Origin: Podocnemis expansa
Lineage: Eukaryota > Chordata > Testudines > Podocnemididae
Direction: 5' to 3'
Length of the DNA stretch: 64,000 bases
NCBI GenBank assembly: GCA_007922195.1
Contig: ML682067.1
Coordinates: forward strand, 6,897,702 to 6,961,701
The notes beneath the pieces were generated by a model. The model had not been told where the DNA came from and did not search any database. It was given only the letters and a program-made list of their open reading frames with translations. The position numbers were made by a program, and so were the translations under genes. Each line of letters starts with the position of its first letter. The stretch's first letter is position 1. Positions 1-11,256 of this stretch are shown one piece after another.

Positions 1-429
1 AGAAAATATTAAGTCGAAATAAGGGAAACCCTCAAAAGGAAGTAGCATGCCCCATGTGTGGACATGCTATTTTGCTTCAGGAGAGGGGCAGTATGGGAGG
101 TGAGGCAACATGGCACCCTCGCTGGACCATGCCGCCACCCAATATATACAAAAAAGAAGGCACCCTGGAAAGGAGAAGGGCAAAAGTGTTATTTCAAAAT
201 AACTGTTATTTCCAAATAACATGTCCGAACGGCACTGTTTCTAAACAGTGTTCAAAACAACGGCTATTTCAATTGCATGCGAGGTTCTACTGTTTCAAAA
301 CGAAGGCTGTTATTTTGAAATGACGGGGTCCCTTCGTTTTGAAATAGTGAAATGTCATTTGGACACGCCCAGCTTTATTTTGAAACAACGGCTGTTGTTT
401 CGAAATAAAACCCTGGCATGGACACAGCC
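1..429. mobile_element. Inverted-repeat DNA element (MITE-like), left end outside window
   Basis: The segment carries the features of the commonest element type in this window: clustered self-complementary TTTCAAAA/TTTCGAAA words, a middle part with the phrase AGGAGAGGGGCAGTATGGGAGG shortened here to its recognisable core GAGAGGGGCA, and a right terminus GGACACAGCC at 420-429, the complement of GGCTGTGTCC seen at other left ends. The left terminus is beyond base 1. It encodes nothing convincing. Related copies lie at 17142, 36906 and 46736. Confidence 0.6.
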
Positions 430-1286
430 TTTGAGTTTGATTTACAGTTAGTCAATAGGATTCATGCATGTTCCAGTTCTAGATGACGAATTAATTGTAT
501 CTTCATTAACTATGTGTGAGCCCTGATCATCTTCAGAATTTAGGAGGGTAGAGTTTTGTTGAAGTCATCCCAAATGTTTGCTCGTGGTGGTGTAGAATTG
601 GTATACATAAAATCAAAGGTTCCCAGAACAGCAGATGAGGGCCTTTTTACTATTAAGAATCCCAGGTAACGCAAATTCTACATTTACTTGTGACTAATTT
701 CATTATTTAAAAGGGAATACAGATCCAAATTCACAATCTTCTCAAGCACATAAGTAATCCCAGATAGATCAGTGGAAATACTCATGTGCTTAACTGAAGG
801 AACAAAATGAAGTACATCAGTGAAGCAGGACCTAATAGTTTAGACTGATCTACCATCCTTCATTCATGACACACATGTGCCTGCTTATTACAACATGTTG
901 AATCTATGATAACTTGTCTGACCAAGTTGTTAAATTGGGCTCTTTTTTTTTATTTGTTTAATAGGAGGGAAGGGGAGAAACTGTTTTCTTTGTGACCTAG
1001 ATGAAACAGCAAGTGGAATCTTGGATACAAAAGTAAAATTGAAAACATACATAGACATTCAGGAAAAGAGAAAGAAAATAAGTAAAATTAGGGCACTCAC
1101 ATAGTATAGGCTCTTAAAGTATGACAGTATAAACCAGAAAACTTGGCAATGCTGCAATCATCTCCTCTAGCTCTCTCCCAGACTCCCTTCTAGACTAATA
1201 TGTTTATGTGACTTCATTTGCTTCATTTTCATTTAAGATTTCATTTACTTTTGATAAGGATCACATGTTATTTCAGATTCCCAGAT
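430..1286. other. AT-rich stretch, nothing recognised
   Basis: No open frame of note, no terminal repeats and no similarity to other parts of the window that I can see. Confidence 0.5.
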
Positions 1287-1291
1287 GTATG

Positions 1292-2301
1292 TGTGACACT
1301 TTCTTGGTCTAGGGGACTGTTTATGATTATTTTTTCATGTTAATATTTCATATTTGCAATAATCCATTTGTGATATGCCATGTTTGGTATCAATAGAAAG
1401 CCTGTAATCTGCTAGGAATGATTATATGATCTATATGTAAGTATTATGTTTGTATTAGAATCTAGGAATCTCATTTGTTTTACTTGTGTTCCAAGTTGTT
1501 CGAGCTGAGGCAATCCCAGACTGGGCATCTACAAACTATTGTCCTGTTAATGCCCAATCAGGAGGGGATCCCAACTGCAGTGGGCCAAAGAAGAAACCTG
1601 TTTGACCAGTTACCCAGACTGACCATGTGTCCCACCTCCATTTTAATCCGGCAAGGACTCTGAGAGAAGAGGCCATAGCCCATTCTCCATTTTGTCTTTA
1701 GTCCCTAGTCTCCAGTTTGTCTGCAGCCAACACCCTCCTCTGGAACTATTCTTCTGGGACTGAACAAAGGACTGAGACCCACCCAGCTGCTGCTGGTGCT
1801 GGGTGCACTCCAGAGGAGTGGGACTAATTTGTAAACTACAGGATCTTCAAGGATTTGCTTTCTATGGACTCTTAATCATTTATATGTACATGATTCACGT
1901 TGAACCTTTAACAACTCTCATATTTTGTTTGTTTTCCTTTTATATTAAACCTTTAGTTGTAGTCACTAAAGGATTGGCTGGCAGCATGGTATATTGGGCA
2001 AGATCCAAGCCTATATTGTTCTGGGTGATGTGGCTGGCCCTTTGGGGTCAGAAGAACCTATTTCCTAAAGAGACCCAGTGGCTAGAGGGGACCATAGGAA
2101 CTGATATGCAGTAAAGGGGCTGCTTCTATTTTGCTATGCTTCGTCATGCCCAGAGTGGGAGATCAGAAGCATGTTTTGGTGCTGACTGGGAGACTGGTTT
2201 AAGTACCACCCATTGGTGGTTTGGGGTTTTGGCCCCTGGTTTTTGCAGCTTGCTCTGATTTTGACATATTCAGAAGGTTATCCCAGGAGGCTCGGGTCAC
2301 A
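1292..2301 (+). mobile_element. Solo LTR of an endogenous retrovirus, copy 1
   Basis: A 1,010-bp segment begins TGTGACAC and ends GGGTCACA, so it has the TG...CA ends and the short inverted repeat TGTGAC/GTCACA of retroviral LTRs. It is flanked by a perfect 5-bp duplication GTATG (1287-1291 and 2302-2306). Two further copies, at 13022-14039 (inverted) and 58260-59277, align over the full length and have their own 5-bp duplications. No internal retroviral sequence lies beside it, so it is a solo LTR left by LTR-LTR recombination. The AATAAA signal seen in the copy at 58260 reads GTAAAG here. The open frames inside it (for example 1803-2114) are not conserved between copies and are not genes. 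Confidence 0.85.
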
Positions 2302-2306
2302 GTATG

Positions 2307-4068
2307 ACTTGGGGAAGAAATACAACATGCTATATTCCTGTCTCATGGCAGATGCTAGTATTTAGTCTCTTTAGTGCCTACTGTTGCCCAGACAACCACA
2401 AGGAACTCAGGGAGGAGTTACATGTATGTATTGTGTTCTGTTGAGACTTATATAATGAAATAGAGCCTTGCTGAAATAAGAGTGTATGAAAGGCAGTAAG
2501 AGGTTATTTTAACCCATAAAATATGTTACAGAAATGTATTTTTGAAAGAAAATGCAGAATGGAATCAAATAAATTATGTAACATATATTTGCTTAAAAAC
2601 TCCTGTTGTTTATTGGTGTTTCAAGGCTCCTCCCTGGCTGGATTAATGCAAGGGCTATAGGGGCTGAAGCCCTGGTCCCAGCCTAAAGGAGGGGCCTGGG
2701 CTCCAGCCCCTGCCCGTTCCACTCTCCTCCACGCATCACTGCGTGGAGCCAAAGGCTGAGCTCCCTGTTCCTGCACCACCCCTTGGCCAGCTGTCTACCA
2801 CCCCCACCAAGGGAGGGGTGGGCTGGCTCGTGTATGCTGTGCTTCAAGGGTAGGGCCAGTTGGCACACAGTGCACCTGGCCTCTAGCATGGCCTTCTGGG
2901 GCCTGTAGACCTGGATGGACTGTACTATGTGCCAGCCTGCCCCTTCTTCGGCTGGGCCAGGCAGTGCCAGATTAATGAGCCCACAGGCCTTGGGCTGCAC
3001 CCCACCGCAGGGCCACACACCTGGAGCCCCACTGAAGTGGTCAGGCCATGACCCCCTCCCATCACTGGCCTCGGGGCCAGAGAGTGTTCAGACCCTGACC
3101 CTGCTCCAGGCAGTCTGCTGGAGGGGGTCAGCTGGCATGTGGTGCAGCGGCCCCTGATGCAGCCCGCCAGGGCCATGGGCATTGGCGAGCTGGGCCATTG
3201 TGAAGCGAACCCTGTGCCAGCCAGTCTTACCCCTAGACGTAGCAAGCAGGCATGGCGCACCCTGCTCCTGGGGATGGACCAGCCGGCCTGGAGTCGGGGG
3301 TAGGTGGGAGTTCAGAGCCCACCTCTCTGGCACCAGAGCCCCACAGCAGCACTCTCAGTGCTCCTATCCTGGTGGCGCTGAGCAGAGGATTGCTGGATTT
3401 TAGGACCTAGAGTGTGGGACTCCCCCCTTTTGGCCAAGGACCAGGGCTTCAGCCTCTCTAGCCTCTCTGATAATCTGGCCCTTGGACCTAGGCCAAGGCA
3501 GGACCATCCTCTAGCCCTAGGGCCCTCCTCCAGTGACAGCCCACCTGAAGGTTGCCATGGTGGGGAGCTGGGGTCCCAGGCAGGGGGCACCTGTGGTGGT
3601 GGGCAGCTCGAGAAGTCCAGTCCTGAGCTCCTAGCAAAGCAATAGAATTGCCTGAGTAACATACTAAGATTTTGCTAAAATAAAAGGAAGTGTGCATATA
3701 CAGAGCAACTAGCTCTTTGTTCTAATTGATTAATTTTGATAGAAAGGGAGATGGTTTCCCTTTGAGGCATGCTTTACTGGGGGGCTGCTGGGCAACCCAT
3801 TTTGGAGTTGTTACATGGCAACGAGTTTAAGAGTGGCAGGGAGCACTAACCAATAACAAAATCCTGGCACCAGCTGGACTCCAGGGATTCACTACTGGGC
3901 CCACTTTTTCCTGATTCTAAATGACGTTCTAACTCAACTAGACAGGGGGAGGGAACCAGATGTTATTAGGCCAGTTCCAGGATCAGGGAGTGGACAACGG
4001 TGGCTTGAAACCTTTGCTTCCCCTACTCTTATCTTCACCAAGCTATTAAAACTGTAAATTTTAGTCTT
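2307..4068. other. Intergenic; GC-rich block at about 2628-3650
   Basis: The outer parts are ordinary AT-rich DNA. The block at 2628-3650 is abruptly GC-rich and opens several frames on both strands by chance (Pro/Gly/Leu-rich, no domain). Its borders are sharp, which suggests an inserted repeat, but I found no terminal repeats or target duplication. Confidence 0.4.
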
Positions 4069-4071
4069 TTT

Positions 4072-6112
4072 GGCTATGTCTACACTTAGAATGTTAGGTC
4101 AAATTAACTGAATTCAAATTAATCAAGTCAAACTAATAATGATTAGTTCAAATTCAGTCAATTCAATTTAACATGGCCACATGGGAAAACCAATTTGAAA
4201 TAGCATGTCCATAGAAAGGACTTGCTAGTTTGAACTGGAAGAGGGGCACCATGGGAGGTGTGGCAACATGGCCCCCTAGAAGAGTCATGCTACCACCCAA
4301 TTCCTGCTGGGCTTCAGCCCTCTGAGCCCGGTGCAAGGAAAAGTATCGCCTGCCCAGCTGGGCTATCTGCAGCCAGGGCATGCCCAGCACTGGCCCGGCA
4401 TGGGGAAGAGATCCCCACACGTGGCTCCAGCCGCACTCCCCGGGCACATGGGGAAAAGGGATCCTTGCGCATGGCTCCAGCCATGCTCCCCCAGCATAAG
4501 AAGGGATCCCTTCTCCCCGTGTGCCTGGGGAGCATGGCTACAGTCATGTGCAGGTATCCCTTTTCCCCACCTGGGGAGTGCAGCTCCAGCCAGGTGTGGG
4601 GATCACTCCCCCCTAGAGCCCTGCGCCAGGATCCCATCCCTGTACCCAGCAAACAGGGATCCTGCTGTGTGGGAGGGTTCTGTCTCTGCACCTGGCAAGC
4701 AGCTGGAGCCCTGTACTGGGTGAAGGTCCCCACCTCCTCACTCAGCCAGGGGACAGGGACCCCACTGCCCCCAACCAGATCTGACTGGGTAGGGGGACTG
4801 CCTTTGGGGCTTCTTGCCCCAGGTACTGGAGGGCTGGTCTTCCTTCCAAGGTGCCATGCACTCTGACAGGAAGGTAAACCCATGTTAATTCGAACTAACG
4901 GTCGTTTGAATCAAAATGGCGACACACTGATAAGTTGAACTAGACACTTTGAACTGACAATCTCTATGTCACATGAGGTTTTATAACTTTGAAGCATCAT
5001 CTTTTCAAATTGACCTAAGGAAAGCCTTAGGTTGAATCAGGGGCATCACTGGCGCCTGACACACAGGGCAGGTGCCCCAACTCCCAGAGCAAGTGCCCCG
5101 AGTGTCCAAGGCAGCCCTTGCATCCCCCAGCTCCATCCCAGATTGGAGATCTGGGGCACGGCTGCCAGCTGCGGCGCCTGCCTCTCCCAGCCCAGTCCCT
5201 GACCAGGAATTTAGGCCTGGCTGGCTGCAACAGCACCAGCCTCTCCCATCCCCAGCCCCAGCCCTGGCCCCAGCCTGGGAGCCAGGGCCAGGAGGGTGTC
5301 GGCAGGACCCTGAGGGCAGATTAGGCCCTGGCTAGGGGGCATTGCTGGGACAGGGAGGGACCCAGGGCATGGGCCAAGGCCCTGCCCCCAGCCAGCAGGC
5401 CCCGCCCCCTGGCCAAGGATAGGCCCAAGCAGGCGGCTTGGCCGCGGTGGGGCCAGGCCAGAAACGGTCACAGGAGGCTGGGCCCCTGCGCTGCTATGGC
5501 TGCAGGCAGCCAGGCCCTTGATCCCCAGCAGGGGACGGGGCCACCATGGCTGTAGGTGGCTGGGTCCCGGATCCCCAGCTGGGGATCCAGGGCTTGGCTG
5601 GCCACCCACTGCCGCGGCAGCCCCGTCCCCCGCCGGGGACCTGGGGGCTTGGCCACCGATGGCTGCGGCGGTGCAGGGCCCAGCCTCCTGTGGTTGCTTC
5701 TGGCCCAGCCCGGCCACGGCCTAGCTGCCTGTGGCAGCACAGCCCCGCCCGGCCCTACCCCTGGCCAGGGGGCGGGGCTGGCCAGGTGGCCAGCTGGGCC
5801 CCGGATCCCTGGCCAGGGACAGGGCCGCCGCAGCTGCGGGTGGCCAGCTGGGCCCTGGATCCCCTGCCTAATTGGGCCGGATATCCGGGGCACTGGGTGC
5901 TGGGACTCGGGGCATGTGCCCGGGGCGCCCAGCACCAGTGACGCCCCTGGCCCCGGCAGAGAATTGAGGCCCGTGTCCATGCCCCAGGTCTCTCCCCGGG
6001 ACAGCAACACTCATGGATTGAATTGGCAAAATCTTGTGTGGACATGTTTTTTTTTTTTAAATTGAACCTAATGTTTATGAGGTCGAATTAAAATGTGTGT
6101 GTAGACATACCC
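4072..6112. mobile_element. 2-kb inverted-repeat DNA element with GC-rich core
   Basis: Left end GGCTATGTCTACAC and right end GTGTAGACATACCC are inverted repeats. The element is flanked by TTT (4069-4071 and 6113-6115), matching the 3-bp duplications of its relatives. Near the ends it has the AATTGAACTAA-type AT-rich words of the family; the interior holds two GC-rich blocks (about 4290-4860 and 5041-5990) full of palindromic fragments such as GATCCCCAGCTGGGGATC. Long frames on both strands here are low-complexity Pro/Gly/Ala translations with no domain. The 3-bp duplication suggests a PIF/Harbinger-like non-autonomous element; no transposase is present. Confidence 0.65.
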
Positions 6113-6885
6113 TTTCACTTGCTACAAATGCCTGTGGAGTGTAATTTAATGGGGTAGTAAGACTGGGAGGAGATCAAGGCAGAAACAGAACTTGAAAGTG
6201 GACAGACCACAGAGGGGTGCAGGAAGGAGCGAAACTATGGGTATGTCCACACACAGTCCTTATTTCGAAACAACAGAGGTTGTTTCGAAATAAGGAATGG
6301 CATGGCCACACGACGCACGGCCATTTCGAAAGAAGCAAACCGCTTCTTTCGAAATGGCCGTGGTCCTTTCGAAAGAAGCTAAACCTCGTTGCCTTTCGAA
6401 AGAGCGTTGTTTCGAAACGGTCGTTTCGAAACAACGCCAAGTGGACATGCCCTTCCGAAATAACTGGCTGAGCTTCCTCCCAGGGTGCTTAGCACCCTGG
6501 GAGGAAGAGCCACCCCCTCAGCACCCTGTCCAGGGTGCTGAGGGGAGACAAGCTGCAGGGCACCGGGGCGCTGCCCCCAAGACCAGCAGGGAGCCCTGCG
6601 GAGGGGCGCTGATGCCCCCCCTCTCCCCGCCGCTGGGGCTGCTCAGGAGCCGGGCGGCAGGGTGCTGGGGCTCCCCGCTCTGCCCGCTGCCGGGGCTGCT
6701 GCCAAACCCCACAGTGGGGTCCGGGGGCACCCGGCTCTCCCTGCCGCCAGGGCTGCCGGCAAAGCCTGGGGCAGGGAGGCGGGGCCGCGGCTTTTCCCTG
6801 CCGCGGGGGCTGCAGCCACGGGGAGCCGGGTCCCGCCGGCCCCTCCAGCCCCAGGCTCAGCGGGGGCAGTGGTTGCGAGCCCCGC

Positions 6886-7285
6886 NNNNNNNNNNNNNNN
6901 NNNNNNNNNNNNNNNNNNNNNNNNNNNNNNNNNNNNNNNNNNNNNNNNNNNNNNNNNNNNNNNNNNNNNNNNNNNNNNNNNNNNNNNNNNNNNNNNNNNN
7001 NNNNNNNNNNNNNNNNNNNNNNNNNNNNNNNNNNNNNNNNNNNNNNNNNNNNNNNNNNNNNNNNNNNNNNNNNNNNNNNNNNNNNNNNNNNNNNNNNNNN
7101 NNNNNNNNNNNNNNNNNNNNNNNNNNNNNNNNNNNNNNNNNNNNNNNNNNNNNNNNNNNNNNNNNNNNNNNNNNNNNNNNNNNNNNNNNNNNNNNNNNNN
7201 NNNNNNNNNNNNNNNNNNNNNNNNNNNNNNNNNNNNNNNNNNNNNNNNNNNNNNNNNNNNNNNNNNNNNNNNNNNNNNNNNNNNN
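6886..7285. other. Assembly gap (400 N)
   Basis: An unbroken run of N, 400 long, probably a nominal or estimated gap. It lies in the middle of a palindromic, GC-rich element, the kind of DNA that blocks polymerases and collapses in assembly. Confidence 1.
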
Positions 7286-7470
7286 GGGGGGCAGCAGGGG
7301 CGTTAAAGCCCCTGGGGCGAAGTGCCCCGCTGCCCGCTCCTGGCGGGTGCCTGCAGGGGGCTGCGGGCACCCGCCAGGTGAGGCGCGGTGCCTACAGCCC
7401 TTTGCAGGCACCCACGGGGTGCAGTGCGCCTCTGCACTGCACCCTGTGGGTGCCTGCAGCCCCCAGAGGA

Positions 7471-7511
7471 AGCGAAATAGCAGGTCCACACTGTGGACCT
7501 GCTATTTCGCT
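7471..7511. repeat. Perfect palindrome, 20-bp arms, 1-nt spacer
   Basis: AGCGAAATAGCAGGTCCACA at 7471-7490 is exactly complementary to 7492-7511, with one C between. It sits at the border between the GC-rich core and the TTTCGAAA arm of the surrounding element. Confidence 0.95.
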
Positions 7512-7836
7512 CCCTTATTTCGAGGACACAGTTTTGTTATTTCGAAACAAGTTATTTCGAAATAACAGGTTTTTTCGAAATAAGTTATTTCGAAATAGCT
7601 TCTTTCGAAATAACAAAACTGTGTGTAGACATAGCCTATGATAATAAGCAAGAACTATAGCATGAGGGAGAATTTAAAGGGAATCTAAAATATGACTTTC
7701 ACAATGTAATAAAGGTTACAGCCTTACTTAGAGTGCTTTGACCTGTAGCATATCTCTGGTAACAATAAAGCTATTAATAATATGAATAGCATCTAGTTCA
7801 GGTCTTTGTTTTAGATAACACATGAATAGTATAATA

Positions 7837-8282
7837 CAGGAATGGCTAAACTGTGCCTTGGGAGCCACAGGTAGCTCTTGAATGGAAAAGTGTGGCTCCT
7901 GAAAGAATGTCAGCAAATCAATTTAGGAAAGCAGCCCCAGCCTAGGAATTCAGGAGAGGGTTGAGACGGTGGGGAGAAGCGGTGGCATGAGCGGAAATTT
8001 AAAAAACTCGCCACTAGCCTACAGTCTTCTACATTGAGCAACAGCTAAGTTTTTACTGTATATGCCTAATTTTCATGGCAACCTTAAGTAATTATTAGAA
8101 TCTGACATTAGTAGGATCAATATTTGCCCTCTTTTTATGATAAAATTAAAGTGTGCAATGAATTTTAAACTTAGTAATTTTGGAGTAGGTAAAAGTATAT
8201 GGCTATATGCCTCAGTGCAGCTCTCAAAGGTTTAATAATCAGCTTGTGTGACTCTTGAGTTCCATAAGTTTGGCCACCCCTG
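7837..8282. mobile_element. hAT-like non-autonomous DNA element
   Basis: The left end CAGGAATGGCTAAACTGTG and the complement of the right end, CAGGGGTGGCCAAACTTATG, form terminal inverted repeats of the CAG...CTG type used by hAT elements. Flanks are GTATAATA (7829-7836) and GCATAATA (8283-8290), a 7/8 match to the 8-bp duplication expected of hAT. No transposase frame is present. Confidence 0.8.
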
Positions 8283-8354
8283 GCATAATATATTCTGAAT
8301 TCAGTAGAACAGCATATTAAATTAATATGTGTATATATTTATGTTTGTAGTTCT

Positions 8355-8449
8355 TAAGACATATATTTTTGGCAACAGAACTGGCAAAATATCTATCTAT
8401 CTATCTATCTATAATTTGTCAGTTCTGTTGCCAAAATATAACTGTCTTA
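8355..8449. repeat. Foldback hairpin with an ATCT microsatellite in the loop
   Basis: The arms 8355-8387 and 8414-8449 are inverted copies of each other (TTTTGGCAACAGAACTG on the left and its complement on the right). The loop between them is (ATCT)n at 8391-8412. The borders are TAAGAC/GTCTTA. It is probably a small inverted-repeat element; I cannot assign a family. Confidence 0.75.
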
Positions 8450-9034
8450 AAAATTACAAAAATAAATGCCACCCTGTTTTTATTAATTATACTTTACTTC
8501 TTGTAAAAAAAACTTGCATACTAACCTCTGTAAAGCACATTAAAATTGGAATATCAAATTATATATGCCCTGTGAAAATATAAGCTCTACAAGGATGACA
8601 GTTTAATTATTTTTTCTTGACTTGCTTGAATTTTAAAATTAGCACACTATTCTTGGAGAGAGTTACATTCGCCTTTTCTTGTATATCATTAGTTAGAAAA
8701 TAGTTGTGGAAAAGCAGTTAATGGTGACAGAGTTGATACTAGAATTTTCAAATGACTTCTTGATAAAACATGAAAAGTAATAAGAGATAGTGTAGGGCAA
8801 TATCTAAAGAAAACTAAGGCATTGCTTAGTAGAAAATAGCTAAGATTAAAATATAGTATTGAAATAATATTCAGAAAAAGTATAGCAGTTACCCCTGAAA
8901 ATGTGTATTGGATATTTAAATAAATTTTGCGCTATGATTTTTGCAAGAAGCACTCCTTGTTGATTTGCAGTTACTGGAAGCAAGATAATCTATATTCTGG
9001 TGCAAACATCTATCAAACATCTATACAAGCACCA

Positions 9035-9835
9035 GGTATGTCTACACTGGAGGCTTAAGTCAACTTAAGCAACTCCAGGGCTATATTTAGAATTTATTAA
9101 GTCAACTTAAGTGCTGGCTTAAGCCCTCGTCTACACTTGGGAGGCTTTTTGGTGGCAGTCAACTGGCATTTATGCAAGGCCCCTTCTAAGCCCCTGGGAC
9201 ACACTCAGGGAAGCTTTCCCCAACGCCTTCTGGGGGCTCAGAACATTGGGCTGACAGCAGCGATTTTGCCAATGTCAGTGAAGACATACCCTAATTGGAC
9301 TGAATAACTCCTGCCCTTAAAGTCAATTTAAGCTTTTAAGTTGACTTTACAGAGCAGGAAGAGTCACAGTCCTGCCACCACTCCTCCTGAGTCCCGATCC
9401 AGCTCTGGGAGCCCAATCCAGCCCTAGCCATCATCAGCAAAATGGCTGGGAGCTGAATCCAGCCCCTGCCCTTGCCACTTGTAGCAAGGGGCTGCGAGCC
9501 AGATTGGGGTCCCAGCACCTTGCCACTGGCAGCAAGAGCCGGCTCCCAGCCCCTGTTGAGTGCAGCAGGTGGCTTGGGGCCAGATCAGGCTCTGTGCCAC
9601 TTGCCTCAGACAGCTGGGGAAGGCTCCAAGACCTTTGCCATTTGCAGTAGGAACCGTATTGGGTCCCCAGGGCTGGACTGGGGCCCTGGAGCAGAACCAT
9701 GTCCTGGGGAGGGACAGGGGGTGGGTCCCGAGTCCAAGCCCAGGCTATGTCTTCTAGTTTAGACATACCCCTAAGTCAACTTAAAGTCAACCTTGTGAAG
9801 TTGACTTAAAATTACCCCCCTGTATAGACATAGCC
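9035..9835. mobile_element. Inverted-repeat DNA element(s), nested
   Basis: Outer ends are GGTATGTCTACACTGGAGG and TGTATAGACATAGCC. The arms use GTCAACTTAAG words, a different internal vocabulary from the TTTCGAAA elements but the same termini. A second unit starting near 9129 (CGTCTACACTTGGGAGGC) and ending near 9292 (GTGAAGACATACCC) resembles the element at 15578-15863. A GC-rich core occupies 9336-9755. The flanking bases do not give a convincing duplication. Confidence 0.5.
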
Positions 9836-11256
9836 AATGTATTTTTCTTTTGTTTAAACTTAAATCCTGTCTGCTTACCTAAATGGATGTTAAAATCTTT
9901 TTTTAACCATTGTAGATAATTCCCACTGTCCTGTAGAGCATTAGCTCTTAGCAAAACCAACTTTAAGTATGGATCCATATTAAAAAATTATCCATCTGCA
10001 CTGATTCCCATTGACTTTAGCTGAACTGCCAAGATTTAAGAGCCTGTGGAGGCAGGTGCTATTCTGTGCAATGTGTTTTCCCTTTAACTCCGTTATGAAT
10101 TTTTGGCATCTGTTATGAAAGAGTATTACAGAATAATGTATTACAGAATAAGTTGATCAGGCCCTTTAGTGTCCATCTACACTGGTAAGATTATCTATCT
10201 TGAAGCTAAACAAGAGCAGAGCTAACTCCTGTGGCGGGTCCCTGGAGCAAGGGCCAGGTACCGAGAAACGTTGCCCTAGACTTGGTGATCCAGAAGAGCT
10301 ATGAAGCTGATGGGGAAAAGAAAACTACAAAAAAATGAGGATTACTAAAGACCCTTGGGAGGGGAAACTGTTTGAAATCCTATGATAAAGAGTGACCTGA
10401 GAGACTAGGGTTTTTGGTTTATGTTTGGATAAAAAACCTACTTAAAGGAGACTGAGTGCGGCAGTCTAATATAACTCATTAAATTTTGAGTACACAATAT
10501 GTGCTCTAATTTTATTTTACTGCAGGAATAGTGAGTGGCTCAGTCTCTTTTGACAGCAGAACTCCCACTTGTGGATGATAACATATAAAATAAATATGCA
10601 GATGTGGACAGCTGGGAATGTGTATACCCTGAGTTGCTCTGTTTTGGAATAAAAACACAATTAGTAAAGTTGCTCTTCAGCACCAACAGGTACACAGGCC
10701 ATGAATTCTATACATTTTAAATGTGTACAGTTGATTTGGTATTAATTCACCACATGGTCCTGAGCCGAAGAAATAGCAAGCATCCAGTTCTTTGAAGAGG
10801 CTGGTATCCTACTTCTTGTGCTTGTCTGATTGCTACAATTAGTAAAATAGGCCTGTGAGCATCAGCTTTCTGGACAGAGATCTTCACCACCCCGCTCGAA
10901 TGGCTATTTGGCTGAACCAACTGAGGAGTCTGGCATCTTTGTCCTTTATATTTGGAAGTGGAATTGGGCCCCACACTCCAAACGTTTGTGAGGTTTTAGC
11001 CTTCGTTTATCTACTAGTCCCACACTATCTGGAGTCAGTGGATCACTGCTCCATTCTTTTGTCAAAAACAAAACAAAATTGACTATTACTGTTAAAAATG
11101 AACAGCAACAGAAGCGTGGATTAGAGCATGTGGGTTGTCACAACTGGAAAGAAGCCCAGCCATATCACACTTTTTTTGTAGGACAGTGTACATACCAGGC
11201 GTAATAAATCTCTTACCACTCTATTCACTGAAAAGATCCTATCTTTGCACAGTGAA
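9836..11256. other. Intergenic, nothing recognised
   Basis: AT-rich, with only short chance frames. I see no repeat ends or conserved domain. Confidence 0.5.

Larger units (their letters stand above)
6239..7636. mobile_element. Inverted-repeat DNA element with GC-rich palindromic core and assembly gap
   Basis: Ends are GGGTATGTCCACAC and GTGTAGACATAGCC, flanked by TAT (6236-6238 and 7637-7639). The arms consist of TTTCGAAA-type words; the core is GC-rich and contains nested hairpins, such as GGGTGC/GCACCC with 15-bp arms at 6473-6505, GTGCAGTGC/GCACTGCAC near 7416-7450, and a 20-bp-arm palindrome at 7471-7511. The 400-base gap sits in the core. No transposase is seen; frames running through the gap are artefacts. 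Confidence 0.7.

Noticed and set aside
1803..2114. 103-codon frame
   Set aside because: Lies in the solo LTR and is not preserved in the other two LTR copies.
4163..6065. Several frames of 100-200 codons on both strands
   Set aside because: Low-complexity Pro/Gly/Ala translations of GC-rich palindromic DNA inside an inverted-repeat element; no conserved motif.
6297..7565. A 422-codon frame and others crossing the gap
   Set aside because: Open only because N is not a stop; flanks are repeat DNA.
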